A program made the translations under genes and the position numbers. Below the pieces are notes generated by a model. The model made no database searches. It was not told the DNA's origin and was given only the letters and a program-made list of their open reading frames with translations. From Centroberyx gerrardi (lineage: Eukaryota > Chordata > Actinopteri > Beryciformes > Berycidae), in contig NC_135997.1 in assembly GCF_048128805.1 (NCBI RefSeq), forward strand, positions 8,451,116 to 8,515,115: a DNA stretch of 64,000 nucleotides, given 5' to 3'. This document shows positions 1 to 13,223 of this stretch, in pieces (the stretch's first letter is position 1; every line of letters starts with the position of its first letter).

Positions 1-192
1 GTGAAACGTCAATCAGCGTAACGAAAGGAGTCTCAATTTCGATTTCACCGACACACACCACCTGGGATCTGGCTGTGTTGATTCCACTGACAGCTTGAGA
101 TGAGATGAGTGTTGGTCAGGAAAAAAAAGAGCTGGGTAATCGATGACTGTAACAGACTACATCGCCACCTCAGCATGACCCTCATATGTGTG

Positions 193-229
<37 letters not shown>

Positions 230-1163
230 CCTCTTCAGGCTCTGCAGTAATAGACAGCCAGGCCATGCGGCGGATGCTTTTAGTATCCATGTCTTTAAAC
301 CATGCTGAGGCTCTCGGTGGTATTATTGAATCTCAATGTCAATTCTAATTTACTTTCACATAAAGCATTTAATTTGTGTGTGTGTATGTGCATGTTTATG
401 GGATTGTGTGTGTGCGTGTTTTGTGCCACAAGCTGTTCCTTGAAGGTGTCCTGCATGAGATAAAGGAGATACATCACTATATTCTCATTAATCTCAATCT
501 CATCCCTGTCTTCCACCAGGATGGAAGTCATATCACCACCAGTAAGACTATCATGTGCTGCAGTAGCTCGGACTGGACTTTATTAGACGTCTTTGTAAGG
601 TAAATTCATAGCTGAGACAAGTGCAATAATCCTGATGTCAGTCTCCATAATGTCCTTTTCTCTCACTATCTCTCTCTATTCCTCTCTCTGGAAAGCTTAA
701 TGCCATTAATGAAAGTTAAGAGCGAAAGCAGTCATGCAAAGGGGCTCTAAACAGGGAAATAATGAGAATTATCAAACAGAAAATCAAATTAATCAGTTGC
801 TGCTGAGCTCCTCTCAGAGCCCAGAAGTCCTTAAGGCGACACTTGGCTTGTCAATCTATCTCTGCTGTTAAAGTGAAACTGATAACCGCTCAAACAAAGC
901 CAGGTTGTTGTAGGGATTGATAAGAGCTGAACAGCCAATGATAACACCTCATTAAGGGATTTATTGTTTGAAACAGTGGGGTGAAGGTCTGGGTCAGAGA
1001 TGGGGTTCAGGTTAGGGGTTAAAATGTCTATATTTGGATTCTCTCCTCCATCGCCAGAAGGAGTCTATCAGATGAGCAGCACCTCCCGCTTCTGACAGCA
1101 CAGACTGACAGCCGACCTGCCGCTCACAACAGCCTGTCCAATAGGAACGCTCTGGTGTTTTTA
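1..1163. other. Intergenic DNA, no gene seen
   Basis: No reading frame in this stretch resembles a known protein, and no chain of splice-compatible exons could be built. It holds a TG microsatellite near 188-228, a second interrupted TG run near 376-420, and otherwise AT-rich unique sequence. It could be distal upstream DNA of tnfaip8l3 or the edge of a gene lying off the left end. Confidence 0.6.
188..228. repeat. (TG)n microsatellite
   Basis: Near-pure TG dinucleotide run of about 40 bases. The apparent reading frames on both strands here, with repeated Cys-Val or Thr-His, are translation of the repeat and not genes. Confidence 0.95.
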
Positions 1164-1426
1164 CACTGCCAAACATGTCACTCTCATCAAGTCATATTAT
1201 GTTGCATTGAGTCTTCAAATCTTACTTTTCTCAAAACAAGTGACTGGGGGCTGAGATCATTTCACAATGATCCTAACCCTTGTTTCAAAAATACTATTGA
1301 ATTAACATCATTTAAGTACTATGACAATACATTGTTACATGTTTTAAGGTAATTGAAAACAAGTGAAATCATCTCACCCATCAAGTTTTTTTTTGCTTGT
1401 TTTGAGAAAGTCAACAATTTGCAGTG
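1164..1426. mobile_element. CACTGCA-ended MITE, copy 1 of 3
   Basis: The segment opens with CACTGCCAAACATGT and closes with caatttGCAGTG, so its ends are short inverted repeats. The interior (CATCAAGTCAT, AACAAGTGA, GAGATCATTT, AACAAGTGAAATCATCTCAC) closely resembles segments near 19907-20509 and 34805-35184. It carries no coding capacity and is read as a non-autonomous DNA transposon. Its flanks do not show a convincing target duplication, so the superfamily is not assigned. Confidence 0.6.
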
Positions 1427-1691
1427 GAATTTTTTTTTTTTGTGAATGGCCTTTCTGGATCAACAGAGCTGATGATAAAAGGTGTAACTCAATATACTGG
1501 CCGTGCATTATCCGTATCAAATTCAGTTTTGAAGCAAGTCACTTCAGTTAACATCTTCTGTAATGTGTCAGCGCTTCCCTCCGCTTGTCAACTTCAGGCT
1601 GAAACGATGCCTTAATTATCACATTTCCGCGTTAAAGCTGAAGCACCAACACTGTCGCCTCCTATCAGCATCAGTATCAGCTACTGACACA

Positions 1692-1693
1692 TG

Positions 1694-1729
<36 letters not shown>

Positions 1730-1744
1730 CACACACACACACAC

Positions 1745-1773
<29 letters not shown>
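1692..1773. repeat. (CA)n / (CATACA)n compound microsatellite
   Basis: About 80 bases of CA repeats grading into CATACA hexamers, then followed by a short TCTA tract near 1780-1803. Confidence 0.93.
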
Positions 1774-1775
<2 letters not shown>

Positions 1776-1866
1776 AACTATCGATCTATCTGTCTATCTA
1801 TCTGGGGTGCCAGCAAATAGAGACATGCGATGAGGAAAAGGTCACATAAATCGCATAATCATACAC

Positions 1867-2110
1867 TGCAAAATCAATTAATTTACCTCCTGAGAGTGTA
1901 AAAATTAACACTATGTCAGTCTTTATATCAATCCACACCCATCAGAATTAATTTAACACCTTTGATAGTTTTGAACAGCTGCCCCAGAGCCATACCAGCT
2001 CTATGAGTGGACAAACAACTCTCCAATTAACACCTGTCAACTCCAAGTAATCGTCACTGCAAAATCAATACTTATTAACGCTGAGAAATTTGCTGTGCGT
2101 CTTTATAATA
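1867..2110. repeat. Dispersed repeat family B, copy 1
   Basis: This segment runs from cactgcaaaatcaatt to a terminal tttgctgtg. It shares long blocks with 59958-60200, including TATATCAATCCACACCCATC, GATAGTTTTGAACAGC, GCCCCAGAG and CTATGAGTGGACAAA. The two copies lie 58 kb apart in the same orientation. No coding potential is seen. The ends resemble each other in inverted orientation, which suggests a MITE, but no clear target duplication is visible. Confidence 0.7.
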
Positions 2111-2376
2111 AGCGTTAATAAAAAGCTTTGTGCCAGTCAAAACTCTAGTATTAAACAGTCAAGGTCGGTGCAGCGGTGTAGTCTCTCTGTCTCCTCAAAA
2201 AGAGGAAATGTGGCGAGCTCCGGCACACACAGTAGATACTGATTTGACACAGTATGATTACCGCTCCCAGACTGGGAGAGAGCTAATGTAATTCCTCTGG
2301 CTCCAAACTGTAGGATATCAGGCATCTGTTAAATAGATCTGTGGTAACTTCACTTTTACTCTACTACTGGGGGCTG

Positions 2377-2381
<5 letters not shown>

Positions 2382-2463
<82 letters not shown>
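2382..2463. repeat. (TG)n(GA)n compound microsatellite
   Basis: About 40 bases of TG are followed directly by about 42 bases of GA, a purine/pyrimidine-asymmetric tract. Confidence 0.95.
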
Positions 2464-2464
<1 letters not shown>

Positions 2465-3229
2465 ATATACATGTATATGTACAGTATATGTATGTGTGTG
2501 TAGGTGTGTGCATAGCAGGCATGCATATCGCACTCAGCAGCAAGTGTTGAAAAAGAAACATTTGGTGAAAAGGAACTGAATAAAAGTGTGGTTTGAAATG
2601 AAACTGTGGTTTCAGACTGTCAGCCTTGTCTGTCTCTGGAAGAAAGGTTGTTTCTTTCACAATCATTCCACTTTCATCATATGACGCCTTTTTCAGTGAT
2701 ATTATTCATTCTTTCAAACCATTTTAAACCATTTTAAATTAACAATTTTTCAATTTTGAGGTGAAATAATAGTCCTCATTTCTGCATTTGCATGTGAGTA
2801 AAGAGGCTTGCTTATCCCAAGGCACACCAAAAATAAATATATAAATAAATAAATGCATGTTGGAAATCTACTACACAAAACTGCCCTTTACTAAGAATAG
2901 CAGTGACTTATTTCTGGCACAAGGTAGAGGGCAGCGGGCCGACTAGTGCAGCTTGCCTTGCAGAAATTGGTGCACTTTGCCTTAAAATATTCACTCCGCT
3001 GTTCCTCTTTAGGAAGTCAATGGTTCTTCATTTGTGGTCTCTGTAAAACAGATGATATATATTTTCCTTTTTTTTTTTTTTTTTCGGGCAGTCTCGTTCC
3101 ATTTATTTCTATTACTGCATGACAGATTTATAGAGGCAAGATGCCAGACAGCTTTTAAAATAACTCTGACATAAATGCCTCGCAGTAAAAGTTTCGTCTG
3201 TCCTGTCTGATGTTCTGATAATCTGATTG

Positions 3230-3268
<39 letters not shown>

Positions 3269-4938
3269 CACACACACACATACATACACATACACCCTCA
3301 CACCATGCTGTCCTAATATCCTCAAATGCCAGTGGCCATATTGTCTCTGTGTGTCAGTCCCCAGCTGGATTAACGCTTCATTAAAAGACAGCCTTGGTTA
3401 CTATGGAAACATCTACCAGAGTGGGTAAACCAGCAACACACTCATCTCAGTGTGATTGGATGCACTCATCTGAAGGACAATGGTGCATCATTAGGTGCAC
3501 CATACACTTAACAATGACATTGTTTTCCCTGATGCTATTAGACACTTACTGTATTTGTGAGTGGCTCTCAGCGATACTGATCATGTGAATTGTGTATGAT
3601 TTTGGCACTACTGACAATCAAAAGAGCCCAATTATGATCCACAGCCTGACTGCTTCTGAAACAGGAGTGTATATCTCTCTCACTGGGCCGGTCTGTCTGA
3701 GAAAAGCCAAGACTGGAAGGCTCACTGCCAGTAAAGGAACTGGATCAAAGGCAAACTCTCACTTCACGGCCTTTTCATGCGGCCTGCTTCGCAAAGTCAG
3801 CTCATTTGTTTCTCATTGAACATCAGAGGACAGCGGTGGCACTCGGCATTTGAACCATTACAGGAAACTCTTCTTCTTTCTTCTTTTTTTTTTTTTTTTT
3901 TTTGTCTATATAATGTCCACATTTAAAATAAACTCAGCCGGGAGGTTGCAAGTTTTAAATAGCAGTTAGTCTGTTGCTTCTCTTGTCTATCTGTTCATCC
4001 GTCTTTCTGTATCTTCTCTGTCTGTCTATCCATTTGTCTCTCAGCAGCAGTTTTGGAGCCAGATTGGGGTAGGTTAAGGATTCTAAAACATTTCAAAACA
4101 TGTTCACTATCCATCACAAAAACACACACACTCATTATCTCCCATTAGTGTGGGTGGTTTGGCCGATCCAGTAGAGCTATTTCACAGCAGCTCTCCCCTG
4201 TAGATATACAAGCAATAGAACTTAGTGGATAACAAAGAAGATAGCTCCACTATTAATCAAGGCACATTTAGGGAGACATTGTTGTAGCTATTCTGTCAGA
4301 AATTGAATTACCGAGGCTTAGCCGAAACTCTTCTTGTCAGCGACCTGCAGGGTATTCAAGAATGACAATGAGATCTTCTGTTTCTGCTGGAACACAATTT
4401 CATAGTTGGGTTGCTGTAACATGGATAAAAAGTCAAAGTTATCCCCTAAGCAACCTGAATGCAGGCACCGGTACAATTTTCTGTCAAATTTCCTACACCT
4501 GCGAAAGCCCACAGCAGGCAGGTACTCTCCGTCTCGCATTGGGTCAAAGCTGTAACACACTTTTATTTTCAGGATCAAAATAGCTCAGTTTGTCGTGATT
4601 ACTGGCATATCTCTTTAGTCAGTGCAATATAGTCAGTGCAGAGAACTTGCACGCAGACACACACACACACACACACACACACAGTGTTGTAGATAAGTGT
4701 GCCTTGGGCAGTGGGCAGGCTATGGCCATCTGGTGCCCAGTGCTCATGCTGTGCAACAGTCAGCTCCACACCTGGGAGATGGTATCGCCTGCAACTGTTG
4801 TCGGACCACCAACTGCACACCCACCTGCACCCACACGTATCAATCTGTGCTTTACTTTGCTTTGAGTTAGATTTTTTTTAAAAATGCTTGTGTTGGTAAG
4901 TTTTTAAAGGAAAGCAGAAATGCGATTCACACATTTAA
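2464..4938. other. Intergenic DNA upstream of tnfaip8l3
   Basis: No supported gene. The stretch contains a (CA)n microsatellite at about 3232-3300, homopolymer T runs near 3069-3084 and 3886-3903, and a (CA)n run near 4657-4682. Reading frames here are short and resemble nothing I recognise. Confidence 0.6.
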
Positions 4939-5567
4939 TTAAAGAAAAAAATCCACCCTCTGATGCTTTTACACTATTATATATCATCGATCTGTGATGC
5001 TCAGAGTGTCCCAGGAGTTATTTTGTGATGAGGTGTTGTAATTTACTTTTTTTGGTGAACCCACTTTCCCTCAGCCTCCCTCGCCTACTTCTACTTCAGT
5101 TAATGATTTCCTGCATTTCCCAGAATGCCTTTCGACAACCCCCAGAGAAGGGGCGTGAACTTGTATTCAGCCGAAGGTTATACGTGTAGGTGGAGAGAGC
5201 GAAAACGATAGCTTAGGAAGAGCAAGGGAGCACGAATTTTTCCAGTCAAGAAAAAGAAAGTCGTGCCTCTTACTCAAAACACAACATCTTGTAGCTGCAG
5301 TGCATTCTGGTCTATTGAAGCTACTGTAGGTGGAGAAACTGGTGTCTCTGCCCCCTCTATGAAAATGGTGAGTCTAGAAAGAAGCCCTTGCTCTTTGATT
5401 TTGAGGGACTGACACCAAAATCCTGACGTTTACTCCATTGTAGCTGCACTGGAAATATCTTAACATGACATCACGTCATCTGCGTTTTCCCAGTTATCCA
5501 CAGGAATAATAAAAATATATCACCAAACAACAAAATATTGGTGTTTTAGAGTGGATTTCCCCTTTAA
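4939..5567. mobile_element. TTAA-bounded MITE family C, copy 1 of 2
   Basis: The left end reads TTAAAGAAAAAAATCCACCC and the right end, read on the other strand, begins TTAAAGGGGAAATCCACTC. These are matching terminal inverted repeats that both start at TTAA, the target used by piggyBac and Kolobok-type transposases. A second copy with the same internal order lies at 9044-9710 (shared blocks CCAGGAGTTATTTTGTGATG, TTTCCTGCATTTCCCAGAAT, GTCAAGAAAAAG). The element has no transposase frame and is non-autonomous. Confidence 0.72.
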
Positions 5568-5839
5568 ATGTGAATCATCACATCATATGAAACCTGAAAA
5601 TAGCTAACTTCTTTCCTGCCGCACACAAATGTCCCAAAATGTCACAAATGGGGGTGGCTGACCTCATGTGTATTTATTCAGGGGTCATTGACTTGAAAAA
5701 GCTTGTGATCCCCTGAGATAGCAATTATTGATTTTACATCAACCAATAACAAGGGGCCATGGGATTTTTACTGGTGGAGAGGAATTTCAAGTTGCCATGA
5801 ATGAGTCTCTCCCATTGCTCTGCTAAAACACAGGCAGCA

Positions 5840-6439
5840 CTCTTACCCAGAGACAGAGAGAGGGAGGGAGAGAGGAAGAGAGAAAGAGAGAGAGGAGAGA
5901 CTGCACTTACAGCATACAGAAAGAGGTAGAGAAAGAGTTTGAGTGGGGAGAGCGTGAAGAGGCTGAGTGTGACAGCACCGAATGGGAGAAGGAGGGGGAG
6001 GGACCGAGCAGCAGGGACAGGGAGGGAGAAACCGAGAGGGGGACGGGCCGAGAGGGAGCGAGGGGAGGGAGCAATCAGAGACGGGGAAAGTAGATGAGAG
6101 GAAGAGGGAAAGAGGGAGACCGAGGGAGTCAGCGCAGCATTGGAGAGGAGAGAGAGGGAGGAAGAGAGAAGAGAGAGCAACAAGAAAAAGAGCAAAAAGG
6201 AGGACAGCTCAGCAAATAGCAGTCAGCCCAGTAGCATTCCTCTCACAGCTGCAGTGATCCAGGCTGGGAGGGGAAGTTTAGCTCCCCAGAAGAAGAAAAA
6301 AAAAAAAAAAAAAGATTTGCTTTTTTTTTGGGGGGGGGGTAAAGAAATCAGAAGGCTCCCTGGAGAGGAAAGAGAACAAGAAGAAAGAGGAGAGCGAACC
6401 AGAGAGCTTCTGCAGCTTCAGTGTGTCCTGCAGGGGAAG
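5840..6439 (+). promoter_or_regulatory. Purine-rich presumed 5' leader of tnfaip8l3
   Basis: From about 5850 to 6230 the + strand is almost entirely A and G (gagaggaaga-type sequence). It is followed by an A run at about 6296-6313 and a T/G run near 6320-6340 before the start codon at 6440. It directly precedes the first coding exon without an intervening stop-bounded gene and is therefore best read as promoter and/or 5' untranslated leader. The transcription start cannot be placed. A homopurine strand of this length could form triplex structures (inference). Confidence 0.45.
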
Positions 6440-6485
6440 ATGGATTCAGACTCCGGAGAGCAGAGTGAGGGAGACCTCTCTCCAG
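6440..6485 (+). CDS. tnfaip8l3: tnfaip8l3 coding exon 1
   Basis: This exon encodes [15 protein letters not shown] plus the first base of a split glycine codon, followed by a GTAAG donor at 6486. It contributes 46 nt, so the intron is phase 1. The reading frame stays open for 100 codons upstream of this ATG (back to an ATG at 6140), leaving an N-terminally extended product possible. Confidence 0.88.
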
Positions 6486-7347
6486 GTAAGAATCATCAAG
6501 TCTCTCGCTTGCCCCCTTAAAACGACAACCTCACTCATCTGCTGATGTGTTGAGGTAGCTAGACTTGGAAGAAGTACATTTCTGCATCCCAAGACAGTTT
6601 ATCCAGAAGGTTTCTAGCTTCTTGTTGCTCATTTTCCTGCAGATTTCCACATTTTCCAGCATTCTGAGCAGGTACACCCTCCGAAAAAATTATGTACAGA
6701 GTTGAACCTTTTGTCGGCTGTACTTACAGAGGTAAAAGGTACAACTCTGTGCCTTTATTTCTGACTGTGTACAGTACTTACAGTGAACAGCAGGTAGGCT
6801 GTCCTGAAGACGATTTTAGTGTCCAAACATCAAGAATCACATGATTTCCCACCAGTCTCCGAAGGGCCTTCACATGTCAGTTTATCCAGTGTCTGTAGTT
6901 GTTACTCTTGATGATTACCATTTCTAGGCGAACACACACCAAGTGTCAGACCCGCTGCTGTGAGCTCTCATGCATGTATACATTCAACCTTTGATGCCAG
7001 CGTGGTGACTGGCGGAGTCCCGCTGTGCGTGCGCCTGTAAGCCGGCTCACTGACTATCCGGAGCAGGCAAGCTCCGACACGTGCGGCCAGTTTGCTCATC
7101 AACACATCCAGCTGCAGGGGGAGCGCAGCCTCCCTGGACGCTGAAATCTCCCCCTTAGATTGTCCATCTCACTACCAGGGAGCATGGAAATGTGTAGTAA
7201 AGACAGTAGAAAGTAGTCTAAGTAGTGTGCGGTTGTGTTTTGGAAAGATTTCTTCCCTTGTGTATTAAGAGAGGTTTTATGGTGTTAGAGCACAGGGCAA
7301 AGATTTATTGCGATCATGAGATATAGCTCTGTAGAAGTTGAAAAACA

Positions 7348-7385
<38 letters not shown>

Positions 7386-8797
7386 CATACACACATGTAA
7401 ACGCACACACACAAACACCAGCACTCCTAAAGGTTTACAGGCTCCAATTGCACATTTCCCAGCATTCTGAGAATGTCGTGAATTTAGTGAGCTGTGATCC
7501 AGGAGAAAATTCCAGCCCGGAGATGAAACAGCCTTCTGGAGAGATAACTTAGCGTTCAAACATCATGAATCAAAATGATTCTCCACGCGTCTCCAGGAGC
7601 CTCTCATAAAACAGCAGAGCATACTGCATACTGTAATATCTCTATGTCATCTAAAAATGGAAACCCTACCTCTTTCTGTTCTTTTTTTTTTTTCAAATTG
7701 CTTCAGTTATTTTCTGTGTATTCTGAAGTTTTGACTGACTGTATCCTCTATGAGAGTACTATAGGTCTCTCAAATTGATTTCCATCAGGCACAGATATAT
7801 ATTTTCCTTGTGTGCTTTAGTCAGATCTATTATAGATTTGATTACTATCGGTCGGTGCATGCTGTTGCCCCAGTTAGTGATCATGCAACGCTGTAGATGG
7901 TCATGGGGATTGTACAGTGTGGTCGTCTGCCTGTTGTTGTTTCTGTCACAGCATAGCGCTTTGCATTTTCATGATGCTCTGTCGATCTCTGACCATCTGT
8001 CTGTCCATCTGGCCCATTGTCTGTCTGTCTTTTTGTCCATCTGCAAAAGGGCAAGGAACCCTGCTATACAAGCCAGACAGCGTTGCACACACCCTCAGTA
8101 AGTGACGAGACATCTCTATTATGTGCCGAACGCAGGTAGACAGCTCAAGGTTGTGCACATCCGCCAGGACTCTCACACGAAGCCGTGGGTTGGTGCGTTG
8201 TGGCCAGGCCAATCTGTAGAGAAAGAGGCTTCATCCATTTTACATTCATGTGAAGTGTGTTTTTCAAAGACTGGGCCCAGACCCAGAAGTAGATCATGGA
8301 AAGATTTTGCTACAGACATTATGATCTAAAGCTTCCATCACTGTTATGTGGCCAAGTCGCTCTAATGTAAGATGAATTATCTGCTGTGGGCTCGTTGGTT
8401 TTTTGGCCTAAAAACAAAGTAATGTTGGCTTTATAAGGTCACACAATGTCCTGCCAAAGCGAAAAGTATTTTGAAAACAGGTGTATTTTGAAAACGCTGC
8501 TGTACACAAACATGACCCTTATTCTTGGATATGTGGATGAGGGATGTGTGATTTCTCTACACATTTGCAGTATATATTCTTCTGTCAGAAAACTTCAACA
8601 GTGTAAATGTGTATTTTTTTTTCCGGGTGGCTTTGACCCTTCAACCTTCCCCCCTGCCAATGAGCAGTTAGTGGATGTTGTTAGCAAGTTAGATCGACAT
8701 CTTAGATTTGGCATTTAGTGTTATTTTGGTTGGCACAGGGGAGGATTACAGAACAGGCAAATTGAATATTGATAGCAGCAGAGCTCCCAACCCGAAC

Positions 8798-8842
<45 letters not shown>

Positions 8843-11128
8843 GCATTTTAATCTTGTTTAGAGCCTGGGTGTAATACAGCTGGTAGCTGCGCCTTCACAC
8901 TGAACAAACAAAAGGCCAGTAACAAACGCACTGCTAATAACGTTGGCTGTTGTTGCTGAATAGTTAGAAAGAGACAGACATAGGAAAGGGTGATGCTGAG
9001 GAAAAAATGGGGTCAATTTGAAAATAAGATATTTCTAAATTCTCTTGAAGGAAAATTCCACCCTTGGATACACTGTTATTTATCACCAATTTGTGATGTT
9101 CAGTGCATTCCAGGAGTTATTTTGTGATGAAGTGTTAAAATTTACGTTTTACGTAATTTACGTATGCATTTTCCCTCAACCTGCCTCATCTACTTCTATT
9201 ATAGTTACTGATTTCCTGCATTTCCCAGAATGCCATCAACAACCCCCATAGAATGGGCCTGAACCTGTTCCATTCAGCTCTGGGTCATACACGTAGGTGG
9301 AGAGCGCGATAGCAACAGTGAAATGAGAGTTTTTCCGGTCAAGAAAAAGCAAGAGTCGTGACCCTTACTCAAAAAGCAGCATGTCTTGTAGCATTATGGA
9401 GAACTTGGTATCTGTATTTCTCCCTATATGATTGTTGAACGTCATTGTATAATGGTGAGTCCATAAAGAAGCCCTTGGTTTAATTCTGAGGGGCTGACAC
9501 CAAAACCTTATATATAGACATTTATATTTGATATTTTAGATAGCTGAACATTTACCTGCTGTTAAACTCCATTGTAGCTGCACTCCATATTTGGCCAGTT
9601 ATCCAAAGCAATAAGAAAAATATGGCACCAAACAATTAAGTAAACCTAGAAATGCAAGGCACATCACCAATAGGTGTTTTTAAACAGTGTTAAAGTGTTT
9701 TTTCCTTTAAAATGTATTTGTTTAGACATGAGGTTTTGATGTGACACCCCTGATTCGGACTATATGGACAGAGAAAGCCTTAGAGGGAAAGAGAGAGCAA
9801 TGAGCCTGTCTTTTGTCCTTGGTGTGTTTCTATTTCTGTGCTCCACTGACTTCTGTACACTCTCTTGAGTCTCATCACACACACCAGCCACAATGTGTGG
9901 AGCTCAGCTGTAACTACTAGAGCCCCCTCCCATCATACACACACACCCACACACCCACATACACCCACCCCACACACACACACACACACACACATATACA
10001 TATCCCTTTTCATAATCATCCAACCAGCATGCCATACCCATAACCACAAACACACATCACACCAATCCTGTCCTTCCAGTGGATGAGAGGAGAGGACCAC
10101 ACCTTATTATGAACCAAAGTAGCTGACCATTGACACACCTAGTCTGGTGGAGAAAGCCGATCCACAGCTCAACAGAAACTAGAGAGTAGCATGTTGCAAA
10201 AACATCTACATCAAGTTCCCCCTGATCCATCAGTGTCAAATTCAGGATATTGAAATTGAGCATTCAATTTGCAGATACTCCTGAATTCTAACTTTCAGAT
10301 TTTTATATATTGCATTAAACTGACACACTGTCAGAAGATAGTGAATAGCCAGCGCACCGTCTCAATTTGGCTGACTCAGCATGGCAATGCAAATCACTAT
10401 AACACCACAACCCCATCTGCCATCTGCAGAGCTATTTCCAGCCGTGTCTGTTTACTTCAAATTTCCTATGGAAAGCAGAATTGTCGAAAAGAGAAGCTGT
10501 TTGGCTGTTGTAATAACAGCTGTGAGATTCATAAGGGCATGAGGGTTCGTGTGGTTCTATTATAAACAAAACTAAGAGCCCGGCGCAGATGTTGTTTGAT
10601 GACACAACTGATATCAGAACTGATAACTGGTTAACGGAGCCAAGAGATCTTCTCTCCTCTTCGGCCACGAGGTCTTCTTCAATACTCTCACATCCACATA
10701 CAAACAAGCTGAATGAATCTGATTGCCCATGTTAACTGCCGCTAATCTACACTTTGCAAAGATGGAACCGCAGAAAAAAAACAAAAACCTTTAGACAAGT
10801 ACACACTTCATTTCTCCGCCATTCACTACTCTGCATTAGACAGAAGAGAGCCGAGGCCGGCAGCACCCGGCAATCAGAGGAGAGCTTCTGCCTCATGACT
10901 GCCATGCTGGCAGACTGGCCACATGCTTTACACATGAGAGACTGGCATAGTGGGCCAGAGCAGCATACACACACACACACACACACACACATATATGCAC
11001 AGACACACAGACATACACACACACTCAAATATGGTCTTACACTCTCCCAACACATGCATCCCTGATTTTTTTTTCTCTCCCTTTAATCTGGCCTACAGAT
11101 GGAGAGTGCTCACTGCACCCCAGCCCTC

Positions 11129-11166
<38 letters not shown>

Positions 11167-11356
11167 CTTATGCACACACACATACTGCCAGACACCAGGA
11201 GCTGGCTCTGGAAAATTGAAACATGAACTCAGAAAAAAAAGAAAATGGGAGTGTGAGGGAGGGAGTCCGTAAGTGGAAAAGACGACTCAGGAGAAAGTGA
11301 TTTTTCCTCTAGCTGCAGCGAAAGATTCTGAGTCGTAAACACCCAAGTCCCACACC

Positions 11357-11401
<45 letters not shown>

Positions 11402-13178
11402 ATTTTCCTGTGTATGCTCATGCGAGTGTGTGCTGACTCAATGCCGAGGCATCCCATGGTGTTTGTGGGACAGTTCGAGACAGAATTGTTTCCCCACGGC
11501 TGAGCCATTACTGAAACATGGAATTAGACCACAGAGGCATTTTGACAAGGCCTCATAGACTCACACAGGAGGAGGAGATGGCTGTGGTTTCACTGCAGAG
11601 CCAACGGTAACTAGTGGCGCCTGGTGTGAGAGAGAGAGAGGCAAGCTGTTGGAGGGAGGGCAGTGTGTGGAGCGTTAGGGAGGTTCAGGAGCGTCGTCTG
11701 TACTGCCTGCACAGGTATCTGGAGCTGTGAATTCTGTACATACTAGCTGTGATGCATGTGTGTGTGAGTGTGTGTGAGTGTGTGTGTGTTTTCTTGTATT
11801 TCTATCCTTATGATGCCCATACATTTCCGACAGATGAGGAAAATCCTCCAAAGTTAGGGCATTTTCTAACTTCTTTAAGAGGCCGGTTTAGGTTTAGGAT
11901 TTAGGGTTTCGAGCTTGGTTTTGGGTTAAGAATTATTAGATTACAATTAGATTATAATATTAGAATTAGGTTGAGGTTAGGGTAAGTGTTTAGACTAGAC
12001 ATGCAGTGGAGAGGGTTAAGTTTTGGGTTACTGGTTAGGGCATGAATGTAGTCAATAATACCAAACGTGTGTGTATGTGTGTGTGTGTGTGTGTGTATGT
12101 GTGTGTGTGTGTGTGAACCACAGTCATTTCCTGGTCATTAGTTAGCGGTGGTGTGGCAGCCAAGTAGGAGAGCAGCAGTCTAAGGCTTCACACTAAAATC
12201 TCCCATGCGCAGTAAAGACATTCAGGGCCAAAGCTCAAAGTGTTTCCAGTTTTACTACTCCATCCATCCAGAGCAACAGAAACCTTTGATTGACACATAT
12301 AGTGCTTAATAAGGCCATCGCTGCATTTTTATGACGTCACGCCGCAAATAAAGTGACGGTGTGAGCTTCTCTGTAAGTGATTCTGCTCTTAGCTCCCCGG
12401 AGCCTCACTTTTTACGTAAACTCCGTTAGAGTGGATGAACTAGTAAACAAACCAGGAGGCCAAAGTTATGGGGAAAGCTGGCAGGGCTGGGGATGATTGT
12501 GCATGTGAGTGTGTGTGTGTGTGTGCGCGCGTGCACGTGTGTGTCTCTTTGTAAACGATGCCACGGCATGCTGAGACTTGGCTGAGGTCTATGAGAGGAG
12601 CGACTCGCACACAGGCCGGAAAACATTTACTTCCTTGCCACTCACTCTCAACTCGGCGCGGATTGGAGAGAAGCGGACAGAAGGGGAAGAGATGGACAAA
12701 AAGAGAAGGGAGGCTCAGGAATCAAACACAAAGACGCACACTAAAGCCAAACCCTTAGTGCTGAGAGTGTGGAGCGAGCGAGAGAGAGAGAGAGTGGGAG
12801 TGAGAAGACTGTGCGTTGTGTGGGTCCAGTGTCGCTTTGCCTCGTATGTCTGATGTAAAGGGACCTCGACAGAAGCTAGACAAGTGAAATATGGAACCAC
12901 GACGCCATATCTCTCTCTCACTCCGTCTTTCTCGCCCCCCACCTCCTCTGTCCCTCTCTGCATCGCTCCTCCACGCTCCTTTTTAAAGGAAATGACACAT
13001 CTGCCGAGTTTCAGAATGGCCGGGGATATTTTTTTTTATTTTGCCTCTGCGCTCATTCAAAGCATTTCAAACAAACGCTTGAGCCATCCTCTTTCTCTGT
13101 TTTCCACTTAACTCTCTTCACTTCTATTAAGCTTGACTGAATGGTGTGAAATGAAAATGTACATATTGCCAGCTCTCC

Positions 13179-13223
<45 letters not shown>

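Noticed and set aside
1..600. Possible exon after a cttcag near 236
   Set aside because: The following sequence reads gctctgcagtaatag with a stop in the natural frame and no family match, next to a TG microsatellite.
5734..6195. 153-codon - strand frame rich in Ser and Leu
   Set aside because: It is the translation of the pyrimidine strand of a homopurine tract, with no homologue recognised.
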